The notes below the pieces were generated by a model. That model saw only the letters and a program-made list of their open reading frames with translations, did not search any database and was not told the DNA's origin. Both the position numbers and the translations under genes were made by a program. Below are positions 29,576-39,838 of a DNA stretch of 64,000 nt, piece after piece (position 1 is the first letter of the stretch; each line of letters starts with the position of its first letter). The stretch comes from Rhodoblastus acidophilus (GTDB lineage Bacteria; Pseudomonadota; Alphaproteobacteria; Rhizobiales; Beijerinckiaceae). The DNA is taken from assembly GCF_025961575.1 (NCBI RefSeq), contig NZ_JAOQNX010000001.1, positions 186,001 through 250,000 of the forward strand, given 5' to 3'.

Positions 29576-30844
29576 ATGAGCGATAAAAGATTTTTCCGTC
29601 GGACCGGCGGCGTCTTTTCGCACACGTCGGCTTTGCTCGGCGTCGGACTGCTCGGCGCCCTCTCAGGCTGCAACAGCGTCGGCACGGATCGCTCGATGCA
29701 GGCGCTCTCCAGCGAGACCGTCGCCTTGATGGCGGAAAAGGGGGTCACCCCCCATTCGCCCATGCTGATCCGCGCCTACAAGAAAGAATCCGAGCTCGAA
29801 GTCTGGAAGATGCGTCCGGACGGGACCTATGTCCATCTGAAGACCTTCCCGATCTGCCGCTGGTCCGGCCAGCTCGGCCCGAAGCGCCGCGAGGGCGACC
29901 GGCAATCGCCCGAGGGGTTCTACACGATCACCCCGGCGCAGATGAACCCGAACTCGGCCTATTACCTGTCGTTCAACGTCGGCTATCCCAACGCCTATGA
30001 TCGCGCCCATGGCGCGACCGGCGGCGCGGTCATGGTCCATGGCGTCTGCTCGTCGGCCGGCTGTTTTTCGATGACCGACCGCCAGATCGCCGAAATCTAC
30101 GCCATGGCGCGCGAAAGTTTCGCCGGCGGCCAAAGGTCGATCCAGATGCAGGCTCTGCCCTTCCATCTGAACCCGACCAATCTCGCCAAATTCCGTCTCG
30201 ACCCCAACATGCCCTTCTGGAAAGAGCTGAAGAAGGGGGTCGATCATTTCGAGGCCACCCATCACGAGGTGAACGTCGGCGTCTGCGGCGGCCATTATGT
30301 GTTCGGCGTCAAATCCGCCGCCGGCCAGCCGCTCGACCCCGAGGCGCCCTGCCCGGCCCTCGCCGCCTCCGAGCCCGACGTCGAGGCGCAGGTGGCGCAG
30401 CGCGAACGCAGCGACGAGGCGCAAGTCGCAGCGCTGGTGAAACAGGGCGAGCGCCCGATTCGCCTGGTCTACAAGGACGGCGGACAGCACCCGACCTTCG
30501 CCAATATCACCGAGCACGAAGTCGGCCGCGCCGACGCCTTGACGCCGCCGGTGGAAGTGGCGCTCGACGGCGGCCAGGGCGTGAAGGCCCGGACAGCTCC
30601 GCTGGCCGTCGCGACAAAGATGGCGCCAGACCCGTCGCAAGCCCAGCCGGCGCAAAGCCAGTCGATCGTCGCACAGACCAAGCCGCCGGCGAGCGCCTCG
30701 ACGGCCAGACACGCCACAGCGCCGGCGCCGGTCGGAAAAATCGGGACCGCGCCCAAGCCCCCGGAAAAACCGACAGCAGCCGCCAAACCGCTGGTCGAAC
30801 CGAAGAAGGTCGCCCGCGCCGAACCGCGCTCCGACGATCGCTGA
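29576..30844 (+). CDS. L,D-transpeptidase family lipoprotein (YafK-like)
   Basis: Predicted outer-membrane or periplasmic lipoprotein with a YkuD/YafK catalytic domain that remodels peptidoglycan or releases bound proteins. Lipobox GALSGC precedes a lipidated cysteine near residue 32. The catalytic motif HGVCSSAGC has His near 155 and Cys near 163. After about residue 290 the chain becomes a low-complexity Pro/Ala/Lys tail, which may span or bind the cell wall. I chose the ATG at 29576 over 29564 on Shine-Dalgarno spacing. It is separated by four nt from the next gene, a glycosyltransferase. Confidence 0.85.
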   Translation: MSDKRFFRRTGGVFSHTSALLGVGLLGALSGCNSVGTDRSMQALSSETVALMAEKGVTPHSPMLIRAYKKESELEVWKMRPDGTYVHLKTFPICRWSGQLGPKRREGDRQSPEGFYTITPAQMNPNSAYYLSFNVGYPNAYDRAHGATGGAVMVHGVCSSAGCFSMTDRQIAEIYAMARESFAGGQRSIQMQALPFHLNPTNLAKFRLDPNMPFWKELKKGVDHFEATHHEVNVGVCGGHYVFGVKSAAGQPLDPEAPCPALAASEPDVEAQVAQRERSDEAQVAALVKQGERPIRLVYKDGGQHPTFANITEHEVGRADALTPPVEVALDGGQGVKARTAPLAVATKMAPDPSQAQPAQSQSIVAQTKPPASASTARHATAPAPVGKIGTAPKPPEKPTAAAKPLVEPKKVARAEPRSDDR

Positions 30845-30848
30845 ACCT

Positions 30849-31937
30849 GTGAAGTCGACAGGGGAGACGCCGGACCTGCGCGGGTTGCTCGCGGTCACGC
30901 CCAACCTGCACTGGCGCTATTCGGGTGTGACCTCCACGATCCTCGCCTTGGCGCCCTATGCGGCCCGGCAGGGTCTTGTGGCCTGCGTCGGCTCGGATCT
31001 GACGGCGGAAACGCCGCAAATCCCGTTCCGCCAGATTTTCACGCAAGGCTGGTCGCGGCCGCCGCGCGGAACCCACCGCATTTTTCACGCGCGCCGCAAC
31101 AACGAGATGATCGTCGGACTGTTGCTGAAGCACGTGCTGCGCCAGCCCTGGAAAATCGTCTTCACCTGGGCGGGGCAGCGTCGGCAGAGCCGGTTCACGC
31201 GCTGGATGCTGCGGCGGATCGACGGGGTGATCGCCACCTCGGACGCCTCGGCCTCCTATCTGGAAGTCCCCTGCGCCGTCATCCATCACGGCGTCGATGT
31301 GCAACGGTTCCGACCGCTCGCCGACCGCGCGACGGCATGGCGCGAGTCCGGCCTGCCCGGAACATTCGGCCTTGGCGCCTTCGGCCGCCTCCGCGCGCAG
31401 AAAGGCACGGACGTCCTGATCGAAGCCGCCCTGCGCCTGCTGCCAAACTATCCGGATGCAACCCTGCTGCTCACCGGCCTGGTCACGCCCGACAATGCCG
31501 ATTTCGTCGCCGGGCTGAAGGAAAAAATCGCGGCCGCCGGACTGGAGCAGCGCATCCTTTTTCTCGGCGAGCAGCCGCGCGAGAAAATGCCGTTCTGGTT
31601 CGCGCTGGTTTCGGTTTACGTTGCGCCGATGCGCTGGGAGGGTTTTGGCTTGACGCCGCTCGAAGCCATGGCCAGCGGAACCGCCGTGGTCGCCACCCGC
31701 ACGGGCGCGGCGGCGCAGCTGGTGGCGGAGGGCGAAACCGGTTTTCTCATCCCGCCCGGCGACGTCGATGCGCTCGCCGCGGCATTGGAGCCGCTGCTCG
31801 CCGATCCCGAGCGCGCGTCACACATGGGCGCACGGGGCCGCGACAAAGCCCTGACGCAGCACGACATTGCGCGCGAAGCCGCCAGCATTCAGGCCTTTTA
31901 CGAAAAAATCCTGGGCGTCAGCCTGTCCCGCGCGTGA
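30849..31937 (+). CDS. Glycosyltransferase family 4 protein
   Basis: 362-residue GT-B glycosyltransferase. The C-terminal half has the GT4 signature EGFGLTPLEAMASGTAVVATRTGAAAQLV and the GFLIPPGDVDALA tail; the N-terminal half has RYSGVTSTILALAPYAARQG. GTG start at 30849, four nt after the previous stop. This family assembles lipopolysaccharide core or exopolysaccharide; similarity to rhizobial LpcC-type mannosyltransferases is possible but unproven. Pairing with a wall-modifying lipoprotein suggests an envelope role. Confidence 0.82.
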   Translation: MKSTGETPDLRGLLAVTPNLHWRYSGVTSTILALAPYAARQGLVACVGSDLTAETPQIPFRQIFTQGWSRPPRGTHRIFHARRNNEMIVGLLLKHVLRQPWKIVFTWAGQRRQSRFTRWMLRRIDGVIATSDASASYLEVPCAVIHHGVDVQRFRPLADRATAWRESGLPGTFGLGAFGRLRAQKGTDVLIEAALRLLPNYPDATLLLTGLVTPDNADFVAGLKEKIAAAGLEQRILFLGEQPREKMPFWFALVSVYVAPMRWEGFGLTPLEAMASGTAVVATRTGAAAQLVAEGETGFLIPPGDVDALAAALEPLLADPERASHMGARGRDKALTQHDIAREAASIQAFYEKILGVSLSRA

Positions 31938-31943
31938 ACGCGT

Positions 31944-32321
31944 TCATTCCTCGACGGGCGCATCGCCATTGATCCTGGCGATCAATGTCGGTGAGGGTTT
32001 GAAGGTGAGGACGCGGCGCGCCGTGATCTTGGCCTCGACGCCAGTGCGGGGGTTGCGGCCGACGCGCTCGCGCTTGGCGCGAAGCGTGAAGGCGCCAAAG
32101 GCGCGAATCTTGACCGGATCGTTCTGCACCAAGGCGCCGACGATTTCCTCGAGCGTCATTTCAAAGAGCTCGCGCGCCTGCGCGCGAGACAGCGTCGGGC
32201 AGGCGTTGTAGACGGCGTCGAGCAGTTCGACGCGCGTGATGGTTCTGGATTCCGGCGCCTGCGTCGCGCCGAGGGAGTCCCGCACGGCGGACAATTTCTT
32301 GGAATGATATTGCTGGTCCAT
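31944..32321 (-). CDS. ihfA: Integration host factor subunit alpha
   Basis: DNA-bending histone-like protein acting as an IHF alpha/beta dimer. 125 residues, with a 25-residue N-terminal extension before the usual start (ITRVELLDAV). The DNA-binding arm reads RVGRNPRTGVEAKITARRVLTF, which matches the IHF alpha pattern with the key proline. The C-terminus is SPTLIARING. The start at 32319-32321 follows an AGGG site. It converges on the preceding glycosyltransferase with a 6-nt gap. Confidence 0.92.
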   Translation of the reverse strand: MDQQYHSKKLSAVRDSLGATQAPESRTITRVELLDAVYNACPTLSRAQARELFEMTLEEIVGALVQNDPVKIRAFGAFTLRAKRERVGRNPRTGVEAKITARRVLTFKPSPTLIARINGDAPVEE

Positions 32322-32513
32322 ATTTCCCTCCGGCCTGGACGGTGACGGCGTCCCTTCCGGTTGTCGTTGGCGAAGCGCCTAACAATTCTGTTCGTTATTC
32401 CGCTCAAGCCTCGCGCGAAAGTGGCGTTGGTCATGTGTGTTAAATGACCAAGGTCAAGCCCGCCCGCTGCTAAAGCATGACATTGTCCGCAAAAATCAAA
32501 GATTTCAAGAGAC

Positions 32514-32545
32514 CAAATAAAAAGGCCGCCCGGAGGGGCGGCCTT
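32514..32545 (-). terminator. Terminator of the groESL operon
   Basis: A perfect 10-bp stem, AAGGCCGCCC with GGGCGGCCTT, a four-base loop and a following T-rich run on the minus strand, 27 nt past the groEL stop. Confidence 0.85.
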
Positions 32546-32571
32546 CCAATCGTAAAGATGTGAACGATGGA

Positions 32572-34239
<1,668 letters not shown>

Positions 34240-34293
34240 TCAGCCGGCCAGACATCGCAAGGGATGTTCGCCGGGCTGAAATCACCGGTGATT

Positions 34294-34581
34294 TCAGGCG
34301 ATCACGCCGAGGATGTCGGATTCTTTCATGATCAGGAGGTCCTGACCGTCGACCTTGACTTCGGTGCCGGACCACTTACCGAACAGCACGCGGTCGCCGG
34401 CCTTGACGTCGAGGGGGGCGAGCTTGCCGGACTCGTCACGCGCGCCGGGGCCGACGGCGACCACTTCGCCTTCCTGCGGCTTTTCCTTGGCGGTGTCCGG
34501 GATGATGATGCCACCCTTGGTCTTCTCTTCGCCTTCAAGGCGCTTGACGACGACACGGTCGTGGAGGGGACGGAAGGCCAT
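34294..34581 (-). CDS. groES: Co-chaperonin GroES
   Basis: 95-residue lid of the GroEL chamber. Starts [15 protein letters not shown]; mobile loop [19 protein letters not shown]; roof loop around GARDESG. First gene of the operon, directly downstream of CIRCE. Confidence 0.99.
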   Translation of the reverse strand: MAFRPLHDRVVVKRLEGEEKTKGGIIIPDTAKEKPQEGEVVAVGPGARDESGKLAPLDVKAGDRVLFGKWSGTEVKVDGQDLLIMKESDILGVIA

Positions 34582-34644
34582 GTTTATGTCCTTATCTTTG
34601 GTTGCAATCCGCCGGCTCGCAGCCGGGGTGAATGGGAGGGCTTG

Positions 34645-34671
34645 TTAGCACTCAAGTCAAACGAGTGCTAA
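34645..34671. promoter_or_regulatory. CIRCE operator (HrcA binding site) of groESL
   Basis: TTAGCACTC-N9-GAGTGCTAA matches the CIRCE consensus exactly. It lies 63 nt upstream of groES and overlaps the expected transcription start. HrcA is encoded outside the window. Confidence 0.95.
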
Positions 34672-34683
34672 CAAGCTGCTGTC

Positions 34684-34712
34684 TAGATAGGGACGGGCCT
34701 GCGACGAGTCAA
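34684..34712 (-). promoter_or_regulatory. groESL promoter
   Basis: On the minus strand TTGACT (34712-34707) and TATCTA (34689-34684) are spaced by 17 bp, placing the start of transcription at the edge of the CIRCE operator. Confidence 0.75.
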
Positions 34713-34786
34713 GGCTGAGGCGCGGCGCTTTTTTTGACAGGCTGCAGCTTTTCTCGCATGAGTTAATCAAAGCGAGGGAGTAAATC

Positions 34787-35890
34787 GTGGCCGCCGAGCC
34801 GATAGAGGACAAACAGGGCATTTTCGCGGCCCATCAGATCGCAGCGCTGGCGCAGAACGGCGCGATCCGCGCCAAACCGTTCGCCACGGACCAGATCCAG
34901 CCGGCGAGCCTCGACCTGCGCCTGGGACGCCGCGCGTTCCGCATGCGCGCCTCGTTCCTGCCGGGAGGGCGCAGCCTAGACGAGGCCATCAAGCGCCACG
35001 CCCTGCACGAGATCGATTTGAGCGCCGGCGCCGTGCTCGAAACCAATTGCGTCTATCTGGCGGAACTGTCGGAGGGCCTGGCGCTGCCGAAAGACATTTC
35101 CGCCGCCGCCAACCCGAAAAGTTCGACCGGCCGCATCGACGTTTTCACGCGCGTGATCGCCGACCGCGCCCGCGCCTTCGACACCATCGAAGCCGGCTAT
35201 CACGGGCCGCTGTTCGCCGAGATTTCGCCGCGCACCTTTCCGATCCTGGCGCGCGAGGGCTCGCGTCTATCGCAGATCCGCTTTCGCCGCGGCCATACAA
35301 AATTGGACGGCGCCGGCCACGCCGCACTGCACGCCCGGGAAAAACTGGTGTCCAACGCCAATCCGGTCTTTGACGGCGGCATTCCCGTCTCCATCGACCT
35401 CTCCGGGTTCGAGGACGGTCTCATCGGCTATCGCGCCAAGCGTCACACCGGCCTGATCGACGTCGACAAACCCGCCTCTTGCGACGCCGCCGATTTCTGG
35501 GAGCCGATTTTTTCCCGCGGCGGCGGCGAACTGGTCCTGGACCCCGGCGAATTCTACATCCTCGCCTCCAAAGAGGCGGTGCGCGTGCCCCCGGATTATG
35601 CGGCGGAAATGACGCCCTTCGACCCGCTGGTGGGCGAGTTCCGCGTCCATTACGCCGGCTTTTTCGACCCCGGTTTTGGCGCGGAGGAAGCCGGCGGCGC
35701 CGGCGCCCGCGCGGTGCTGGAAGTGCGCTCGCACGACGTGCCCTTCATCCTGGAGGACGGGCAGGCGGTGGGCTGGCTGGTCTATGAAAAAATGGCGGAG
35801 AGGCCGCACGACCTCTATGGCGCCGGCCTTGGCTCGAATTATCAGGCGCAGGGCCTGAAACTTTCAAAACATTTTCGCGCGCCCCGTTGA
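34787..35890 (+). CDS. dcd: 2'-deoxycytidine 5'-triphosphate deaminase, two-module alphaproteobacterial type
   Basis: Deaminates dCTP to dUTP for thymidylate synthesis. 367 residues with two dUTPase-like trimeric-fold modules: one at about 40-180 (QPASLDLRLGRRAFR, then STGRIDVFTRV and GYHGPLFAEISPR) and a second at about 210-350 (LVLDPGEFYILASKE, then LEVRSHDVPFIL). E. coli Dcd has one module of 193 residues. GTG start with a GGGAG site seven nt upstream. The double length is common in this lineage. It converges with the tRNA-Gly region only by adjacency. Confidence 0.88.
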   Translation: MAAEPIEDKQGIFAAHQIAALAQNGAIRAKPFATDQIQPASLDLRLGRRAFRMRASFLPGGRSLDEAIKRHALHEIDLSAGAVLETNCVYLAELSEGLALPKDISAAANPKSSTGRIDVFTRVIADRARAFDTIEAGYHGPLFAEISPRTFPILAREGSRLSQIRFRRGHTKLDGAGHAALHAREKLVSNANPVFDGGIPVSIDLSGFEDGLIGYRAKRHTGLIDVDKPASCDAADFWEPIFSRGGGELVLDPGEFYILASKEAVRVPPDYAAEMTPFDPLVGEFRVHYAGFFDPGFGAEEAGGAGARAVLEVRSHDVPFILEDGQAVGWLVYEKMAERPHDLYGAGLGSNYQAQGLKLSKHFRAPR

Positions 35891-35914
35891 AGGCGGCAGC
35901 GCGGCGGGTTAAGA
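35887..35914 (+). promoter_or_regulatory. Candidate tRNA-Gly promoter
   Basis: TTGAAG and TTAAGA are spaced by 16 bp, ending 11 nt before the tRNA. The -35 overlaps the dcd stop codon. Confidence 0.4.
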
Positions 35915-35925
35915 GTTTCAGGAGC

Positions 35926-36000
35926 GCGGGCGTAGTTCAGTGGTAGAACGACAGCTTCCCAAGCTGTATGTCGTGGGTTCGATTCCCATCGCCCGCTCCA
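35926..36000 (+). tRNA. tRNA-Gly(CCC)
   Basis: 75 nt with encoded CCA. Acceptor GCGGGCG/CGCCCGC; anticodon stem ACAGC/GCTGT around loop TTCCCAA, giving CCC; T-arm GTGGGTTCGATTCCCAT. The opposite strand carries the open 3' end of the peptidase gene. Confidence 0.97.
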
Positions 36001-36734
36001 ATTCGCGACAAAATGCGCAGGACCGCTGCGAAAAAACGCTGAACGGCTCCGCTCGCACGCCCCGTCTGACTGTCGCCTGATGGAATCAGCGCGTCGACGA
36101 CGCCGGAGCCCGCCTCCACCAATTGCCGCGCGGTCACCCAGACATCACGGTTTTCGATTTTCGTCCGCATGTCGCGGAGCCAGAGGGTGTTCACCCGCGG
36201 CTGGGCAAAATCGGTCTCGTAAAAATTGTTGGTGACGACCGTCGCAATCCATTTGCTGGCGACCGCCGCGTCGGCGTTCTTCATGCTCTCGCGCCCTTTG
36301 GGAAGGTTGAGCTGCGCCTCATGGAACATGAAATGCGCGCCCGGATCGGCCGTGCGTCTGGCGCCCATCAGAAAAATCGGCACGCACATCGAGGCGCAGG
36401 CGGCGCCTTTCTCAACCCTTGTGTCTATGGCGCGTCCCCGGGCGGCCTCGCGGATCGCCGCCATCACCTCGCGCCCATGTGCGATGGAGCCGCCCGGAGA
36501 GTTCAAGGAAATCACCAGGCGGCGCGGATCGGATCGGACGCTTTTGATCGCCGTGGCGATGGTGTCGCGCATCGGCGAAGCGATCGGGCCGCTCCAGGAG
36601 AGCACGATGCGCTCTGCATCCGCGCTCACGGTCAATTGCTGGGCGTCGGGCCGAACCGACGCGGAAGGCGCCAGCACAGCCTTGGCGATGACAAAGGCCC
36701 CGCACATCATGCCCAAAGACTTCACAACCGACAT
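35937..36734 (-). CDS. Exported ClpP-fold serine peptidase-like protein
   Basis: 265-residue frame. The N-terminal hydrophobic stretch (to about residue 24) looks like a signal or anchor, so the domain would be periplasmic. ClpP-like features: SLNSPGGS (oxyanion loop, about 77-83), nucleophile Ser115 in AACASMCV, and His138 in FMFHEAQ. The third acid residue is not obvious. The last 20 or so residues (GDGNRTHDI...) are antisense to tRNA-Gly, so the true C-terminus may be shorter in function, though no earlier stop exists. It follows the membrane-protein gene by 26 nt. Substrate unknown. Confidence 0.7.
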   Translation of the reverse strand: MSVVKSLGMMCGAFVIAKAVLAPSASVRPDAQQLTVSADAERIVLSWSGPIASPMRDTIATAIKSVRSDPRRLVISLNSPGGSIAHGREVMAAIREAARGRAIDTRVEKGAACASMCVPIFLMGARRTADPGAHFMFHEAQLNLPKGRESMKNADAAVASKWIATVVTNNFYETDFAQPRVNTLWLRDMRTKIENRDVWVTARQLVEAGSGVVDALIPSGDSQTGRASGAVQRFFAAVLRILSRIGAGDGNRTHDIQLGKLSFYH

Positions 36735-36760
36735 GGCCGCCGCCTCCTCAAAGGACCGTG

Positions 36761-37414
36761 TCAGGCGGCGGCGCGAGGAGGCGGCGCCGCGTTCATCCGC
36801 GCCTGCAGCTCTTCAAGACCCGCGATCAACGCGCGATCGGCCGCGCCGCCTTTATATTGCCCCTTCAAGAGCGCATTCAGACCAACGAAGAAGGTCGCGA
36901 GCAAGCCGAACACCATGGCCACGAAGGTCAGCGTCCGGTTGAAGAGCTGCGTCTCAGCCGCATAGGCGATGCTCACCTGCGAAGGATTGGCCGCCGAGCG
37001 CACGGGAACCATCGCTTCGCCGCCGCCGCCGGCAAAAGCCATCATGAAGCTGACGTCGATCGGCGCCGCATTGGGTTCGGCCAGCGACTTCAGCATGGCG
37101 TTGCAGGTCGTGAGGATGAACTGGTGACGCGTGCATTTGCCGTCCGTCGCCGTCAAATCATAGGCGGGCCGCCACGTGTGCGCCAGCCGGTAATCGCGCA
37201 GGATGTCGCCGCCATAGGGGAGAACCAACCACCACAGCAAACCCGCCGCCGCAACCATCATCATGGCGAAGCTGACAGAACTGATATTCGACCAGAAGGG
37301 CAATTTGCCGGTCGACACAACCTCGGCCGCCGTCGCAAGATCCACCGGATTTTCAACCGGCCGGCTATAGGCCGCCGTGGTGTTGGCAGGTTTGCGCTTG
37401 CCAAATTCAACCAT
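36761..37414 (-). CDS. Two-TM membrane protein of unknown function, paired with the ClpP-like gene
   Basis: 217 residues. A polar N-terminus (about 45 residues) precedes TM1 (SFAMMMVAAAGLLWWLVLP). A periplasmic segment of roughly 95 residues has two cysteines (KCTRHQFILTTC), and TM2 (TLTFVAMVFGLLATFFVGLNALL) is followed by a basic cytoplasmic tail ending in PPPRAAA. I chose the ATG at 37414, with GGAG upstream; a TTG 4 codons earlier is weaker. No recognised domain. Its position as first gene of an apparent two-gene operon suggests it anchors or regulates the exported peptidase. Confidence 0.65.
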   Translation of the reverse strand: MVEFGKRKPANTTAAYSRPVENPVDLATAAEVVSTGKLPFWSNISSVSFAMMMVAAAGLLWWLVLPYGGDILRDYRLAHTWRPAYDLTATDGKCTRHQFILTTCNAMLKSLAEPNAAPIDVSFMMAFAGGGGEAMVPVRSAANPSQVSIAYAAETQLFNRTLTFVAMVFGLLATFFVGLNALLKGQYKGGAADRALIAGLEELQARMNAAPPPRAAA

Positions 37415-37680
37415 GACATACTCCAAAACAAAACCAATAATTACGCAACGTAAAAACGCGCAGCCGAAGAATTCGTAAACAGACGCTATCCACTCATCCT
37501 TTGGTGAATTGGCAGTAAAGCGGATTTCCTCAATGTCATCGATCCCTGTTCAAGTGGCTTGGGTCGCGAACGTGGGACGGCGCATTGGCTCATTGTCGCG
37601 AGGCGCCGCGCGCAAAGTCGGTTGAAATCCGCGCAAGCGCTGCTATCTCCTTGTCATTCTCAAGCCATCGCGGGGGCCCG

Positions 37681-37899
37681 ATGCCGATCTACGGCTATGA
37701 ATGCAAGAAGTGCGGTTCGACGTTCCAGACTCTGGTGCGTTCAGGCGAAACGCCGGAATGCCCGTCCTGCGGCGCGGTCGAGCTTGAACAGCAATTGTCG
37801 CTGATCGCCTCGCCGGCCAAGGGCGGCGAAGACTCGCCGCCGATGTGCTCGCCCGGTCCCGGCGGCGGCTGCGCCGGCTGTCCCGCCATGATGGGGTGA
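37681..37899 (+). CDS. FmdB-type zinc ribbon protein
   Basis: 72-residue protein starting MPIYGYECKKCG with a CxxC...CxxC zinc ribbon (Cys8, Cys11, Cys27, Cys30). This is the FmdB family, possible transcription or enzyme cofactor regulators. A Gly/Cys-rich tail (GPGGGCAGCP) follows. I ignore an upstream in-frame ATG at 37585. It ends 2 nt before the next start, so the two genes are probably cotranscribed. Confidence 0.88.
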   Translation: MPIYGYECKKCGSTFQTLVRSGETPECPSCGAVELEQQLSLIASPAKGGEDSPPMCSPGPGGGCAGCPAMMG

Positions 37900-37901
37900 G
37901 C

Positions 37902-38546
37902 ATGGGCCGGGCGCTCGCCATCCTGCTTGGTGGAGCGCTCAACGGCGCGCTGGTGGTTTACGCGAGAGGTTTTGCGGCCTTCGCAATGATCCCCGCGCTT
38001 TCCGGCCTCGCGCTTGCCTATGTCGCGCTGACCGTCGCGGCCCTCTTCGTCGGCGGCAATCTGAGCTCCGGCGAACGCGAGGACCGCAAAAACCGCTGGG
38101 TGCTGCCGGTCTTCGCCGTGCTTGGCCTCGCCATCGCGGTCATTCCAGCCTTCGACGATGCGCACGACATCTCCACCTTCGGCGGCGATGGACTGCGCCG
38201 GTTCGGCGTCACGCTTTTCGCGCTGGGCGGCGTCCTGCGGCTATGGCCGGTCGCGGTCCTCGGACATCGGTTCAGCGGCCTCGTCGCCATCCAACCAAAC
38301 CACCGGCTGCAAACGAGCGGCGTTTACAGTCTGATCCGCCACCCCTCCTACCTCGGCCTGCTCGTCAGCTCGCTCGGCTGGGCGCTGGCCTTTCGCTCCA
38401 GCATCGGCGTCGTGCTGGTCGGACTGCTGCTCATTCCCTTGCTTGCACGCATCAAGGCCGAGGAGAACCTGCTCGCTTCGGAATTTGGCGCCGAATATGA
38501 CGCGTTTCGCGCGCGGACATGGCGGATGATCCCCGGCCTCTGGTGA
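37902..38546 (+). CDS. Isoprenylcysteine carboxyl methyltransferase-like membrane protein
   Basis: 214-residue integral membrane protein with about five hydrophobic segments. The C-terminal motif RHPSYLGLLVSSLGWAL followed by RIKAEENLLASEFGAEYDAF is the hallmark of the ICMT/phospholipid-methyltransferase-like family. Bacterial members methylate unknown membrane substrates. I chose the ATG two bases after the zinc-ribbon stop. Confidence 0.8.
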   Translation: MGRALAILLGGALNGALVVYARGFAAFAMIPALSGLALAYVALTVAALFVGGNLSSGEREDRKNRWVLPVFAVLGLAIAVIPAFDDAHDISTFGGDGLRRFGVTLFALGGVLRLWPVAVLGHRFSGLVAIQPNHRLQTSGVYSLIRHPSYLGLLVSSLGWALAFRSSIGVVLVGLLLIPLLARIKAEENLLASEFGAEYDAFRARTWRMIPGLW

Positions 38547-38577
38547 AACAAGATTCACTCCAACTCAGGATAGTCTC

Positions 38578-39327
38578 ATGAAAACCCTGTTGGTCACCGG
38601 CGCGACGTCCGGTTTCGGCGAGGCCATTGCGCGGCGATCCATCCGCGATGGGCATCGCGTCATCGGCACGGGACGCCGCGTCGAGCGCCTCGAAAAACTG
38701 GCGGTCGAGTTGGGACCGAAATTTTTGGCGCGCCGCCTCGACATGATGGACACGGCCGCCATCGCCGAATTTCCGGACGCGCTCCCGGCAGACTGGCGCC
38801 AGATCGACGTTCTCGTGAACAATGCCGGCCTCGCGCTCGGACTGGCCCCAGGCTGGGAGGCCGACTTGAAACAATGGGACCAGATGATCGCCACCAACAT
38901 CACGGGCCTCGCGCATATGACCCGCGCGATCCTGCCGCAGATGGTGGCGCGCAATGACGGGCTGATCGTCAATATGGGGTCTGTGGCCGCCAATTACGCT
39001 TATGCCGGCGGCCACGCCTATGGCGGCACCAAGGCCTTCGTGCGCCAGTTCACCCAGCACCTGCGCACCGACCTCGTCGGCTATAATGTCCGCGTCACCG
39101 ACCTGGAACCGGGCATGGTCGACGGTTCCGAATTCTCTGTTGTGCGTTTCGGCGGCGACAAGGAGAAGGCCGCCGCGGTCTATGAGGGCACGCAATCGCT
39201 GACGCCGGACGATATCGCCGAGGTCGTGGCTTGGCTGGTCGCCCTGCCCCCGCACGTCAACATCAATCACATGGAGCTGATGCCGACCTGCCAGGCCGGC
39301 GGCGGCTTTGCCGTGAAGCGCAGATAA
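38578..39327 (+). CDS. Short-chain dehydrogenase (YdfG-like)
   Basis: 249 residues. Nucleotide motif TGATSGFG near residue 7, NNAG near 81, and the catalytic Ser-Tyr-Lys with YGGTK near 145 (Ser in GSVAANY). Best fit is the YdfG type, NADP-dependent 3-hydroxy-acid dehydrogenases acting on serine, malonic semialdehyde and similar substrates. No pathway partner next to it. A bidirectional terminator separates it from trxA. Confidence 0.88.
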   Translation: MKTLLVTGATSGFGEAIARRSIRDGHRVIGTGRRVERLEKLAVELGPKFLARRLDMMDTAAIAEFPDALPADWRQIDVLVNNAGLALGLAPGWEADLKQWDQMIATNITGLAHMTRAILPQMVARNDGLIVNMGSVAANYAYAGGHAYGGTKAFVRQFTQHLRTDLVGYNVRVTDLEPGMVDGSEFSVVRFGGDKEKAAAVYEGTQSLTPDDIAEVVAWLVALPPHVNINHMELMPTCQAGGGFAVKRR

Positions 39328-39335
39328 AAGCAGAT

Positions 39336-39374
39336 AAAAAAGGGGCCGCTCGCGAACGCAGAGCGGCCCTTTTC
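39336..39374. terminator. Bidirectional terminator between the SDR gene and trxA
   Basis: GGGCCGCTC (39343-39351) pairs with GAGCGGCCC (39361-39369) across a nine-base loop, with an A-run before and a T-run after, between convergent genes. Confidence 0.8.
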
Positions 39375-39388
39375 AAAGCAGTGAAACC

Positions 39389-39709
39389 TCAGAGCCCGGC
39401 GCTGATCCATTTGGCGAGTTCGCCCTTGGGCGCGGCGCCGACCTTCTGCGAGGCGACCTTGCCGCCCTTGAACAGCATCAGGGTGGGAATCGAGCGGATG
39501 CCGAGCTTGCCGGCAATGCCAGGGTTTTCGTCGACATTGACCTTGGCGATCTTGACCTTGCCGGCATATTCCTTGGCGAGGTCTTCGAGCGACGGCCCGA
39601 TCATCTTGCAGGGGCCGCACCATTCCGCCCAGAAATCCACCACCACCGGCTCTGCAGCTTGCAAAACGTCGGATTCAAAGGTGGCGTCGGTGACTTTGAC
39701 AGTCGACAT
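39389..39709 (-). CDS. trxA: Thioredoxin 1
   Basis: 106-residue cytoplasmic disulfide reductase with active site WCGPCK near residue 32 and the conserved cis-Pro in RSIPTLMLF. Reduced by thioredoxin reductase. Ends DGAL-like at WISAGL. Confidence 0.97.
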   Translation of the reverse strand: MSTVKVTDATFESDVLQAAEPVVVDFWAEWCGPCKMIGPSLEDLAKEYAGKVKIAKVNVDENPGIAGKLGIRSIPTLMLFKGGKVASQKVGAAPKGELAKWISAGL

Positions 39710-39838
39710 GGGAACCTCGCTGGGGGGAGAAGGCGCGAATCTTGAACGCGTCCGGTTGCAAGGAAAGTAGGAGTGGAGGGGGGTGGCGTCAAGGCGCGGC
39801 TTGTCCCGGAAGGGTTTCCACGCATTGACGAAATTTCG

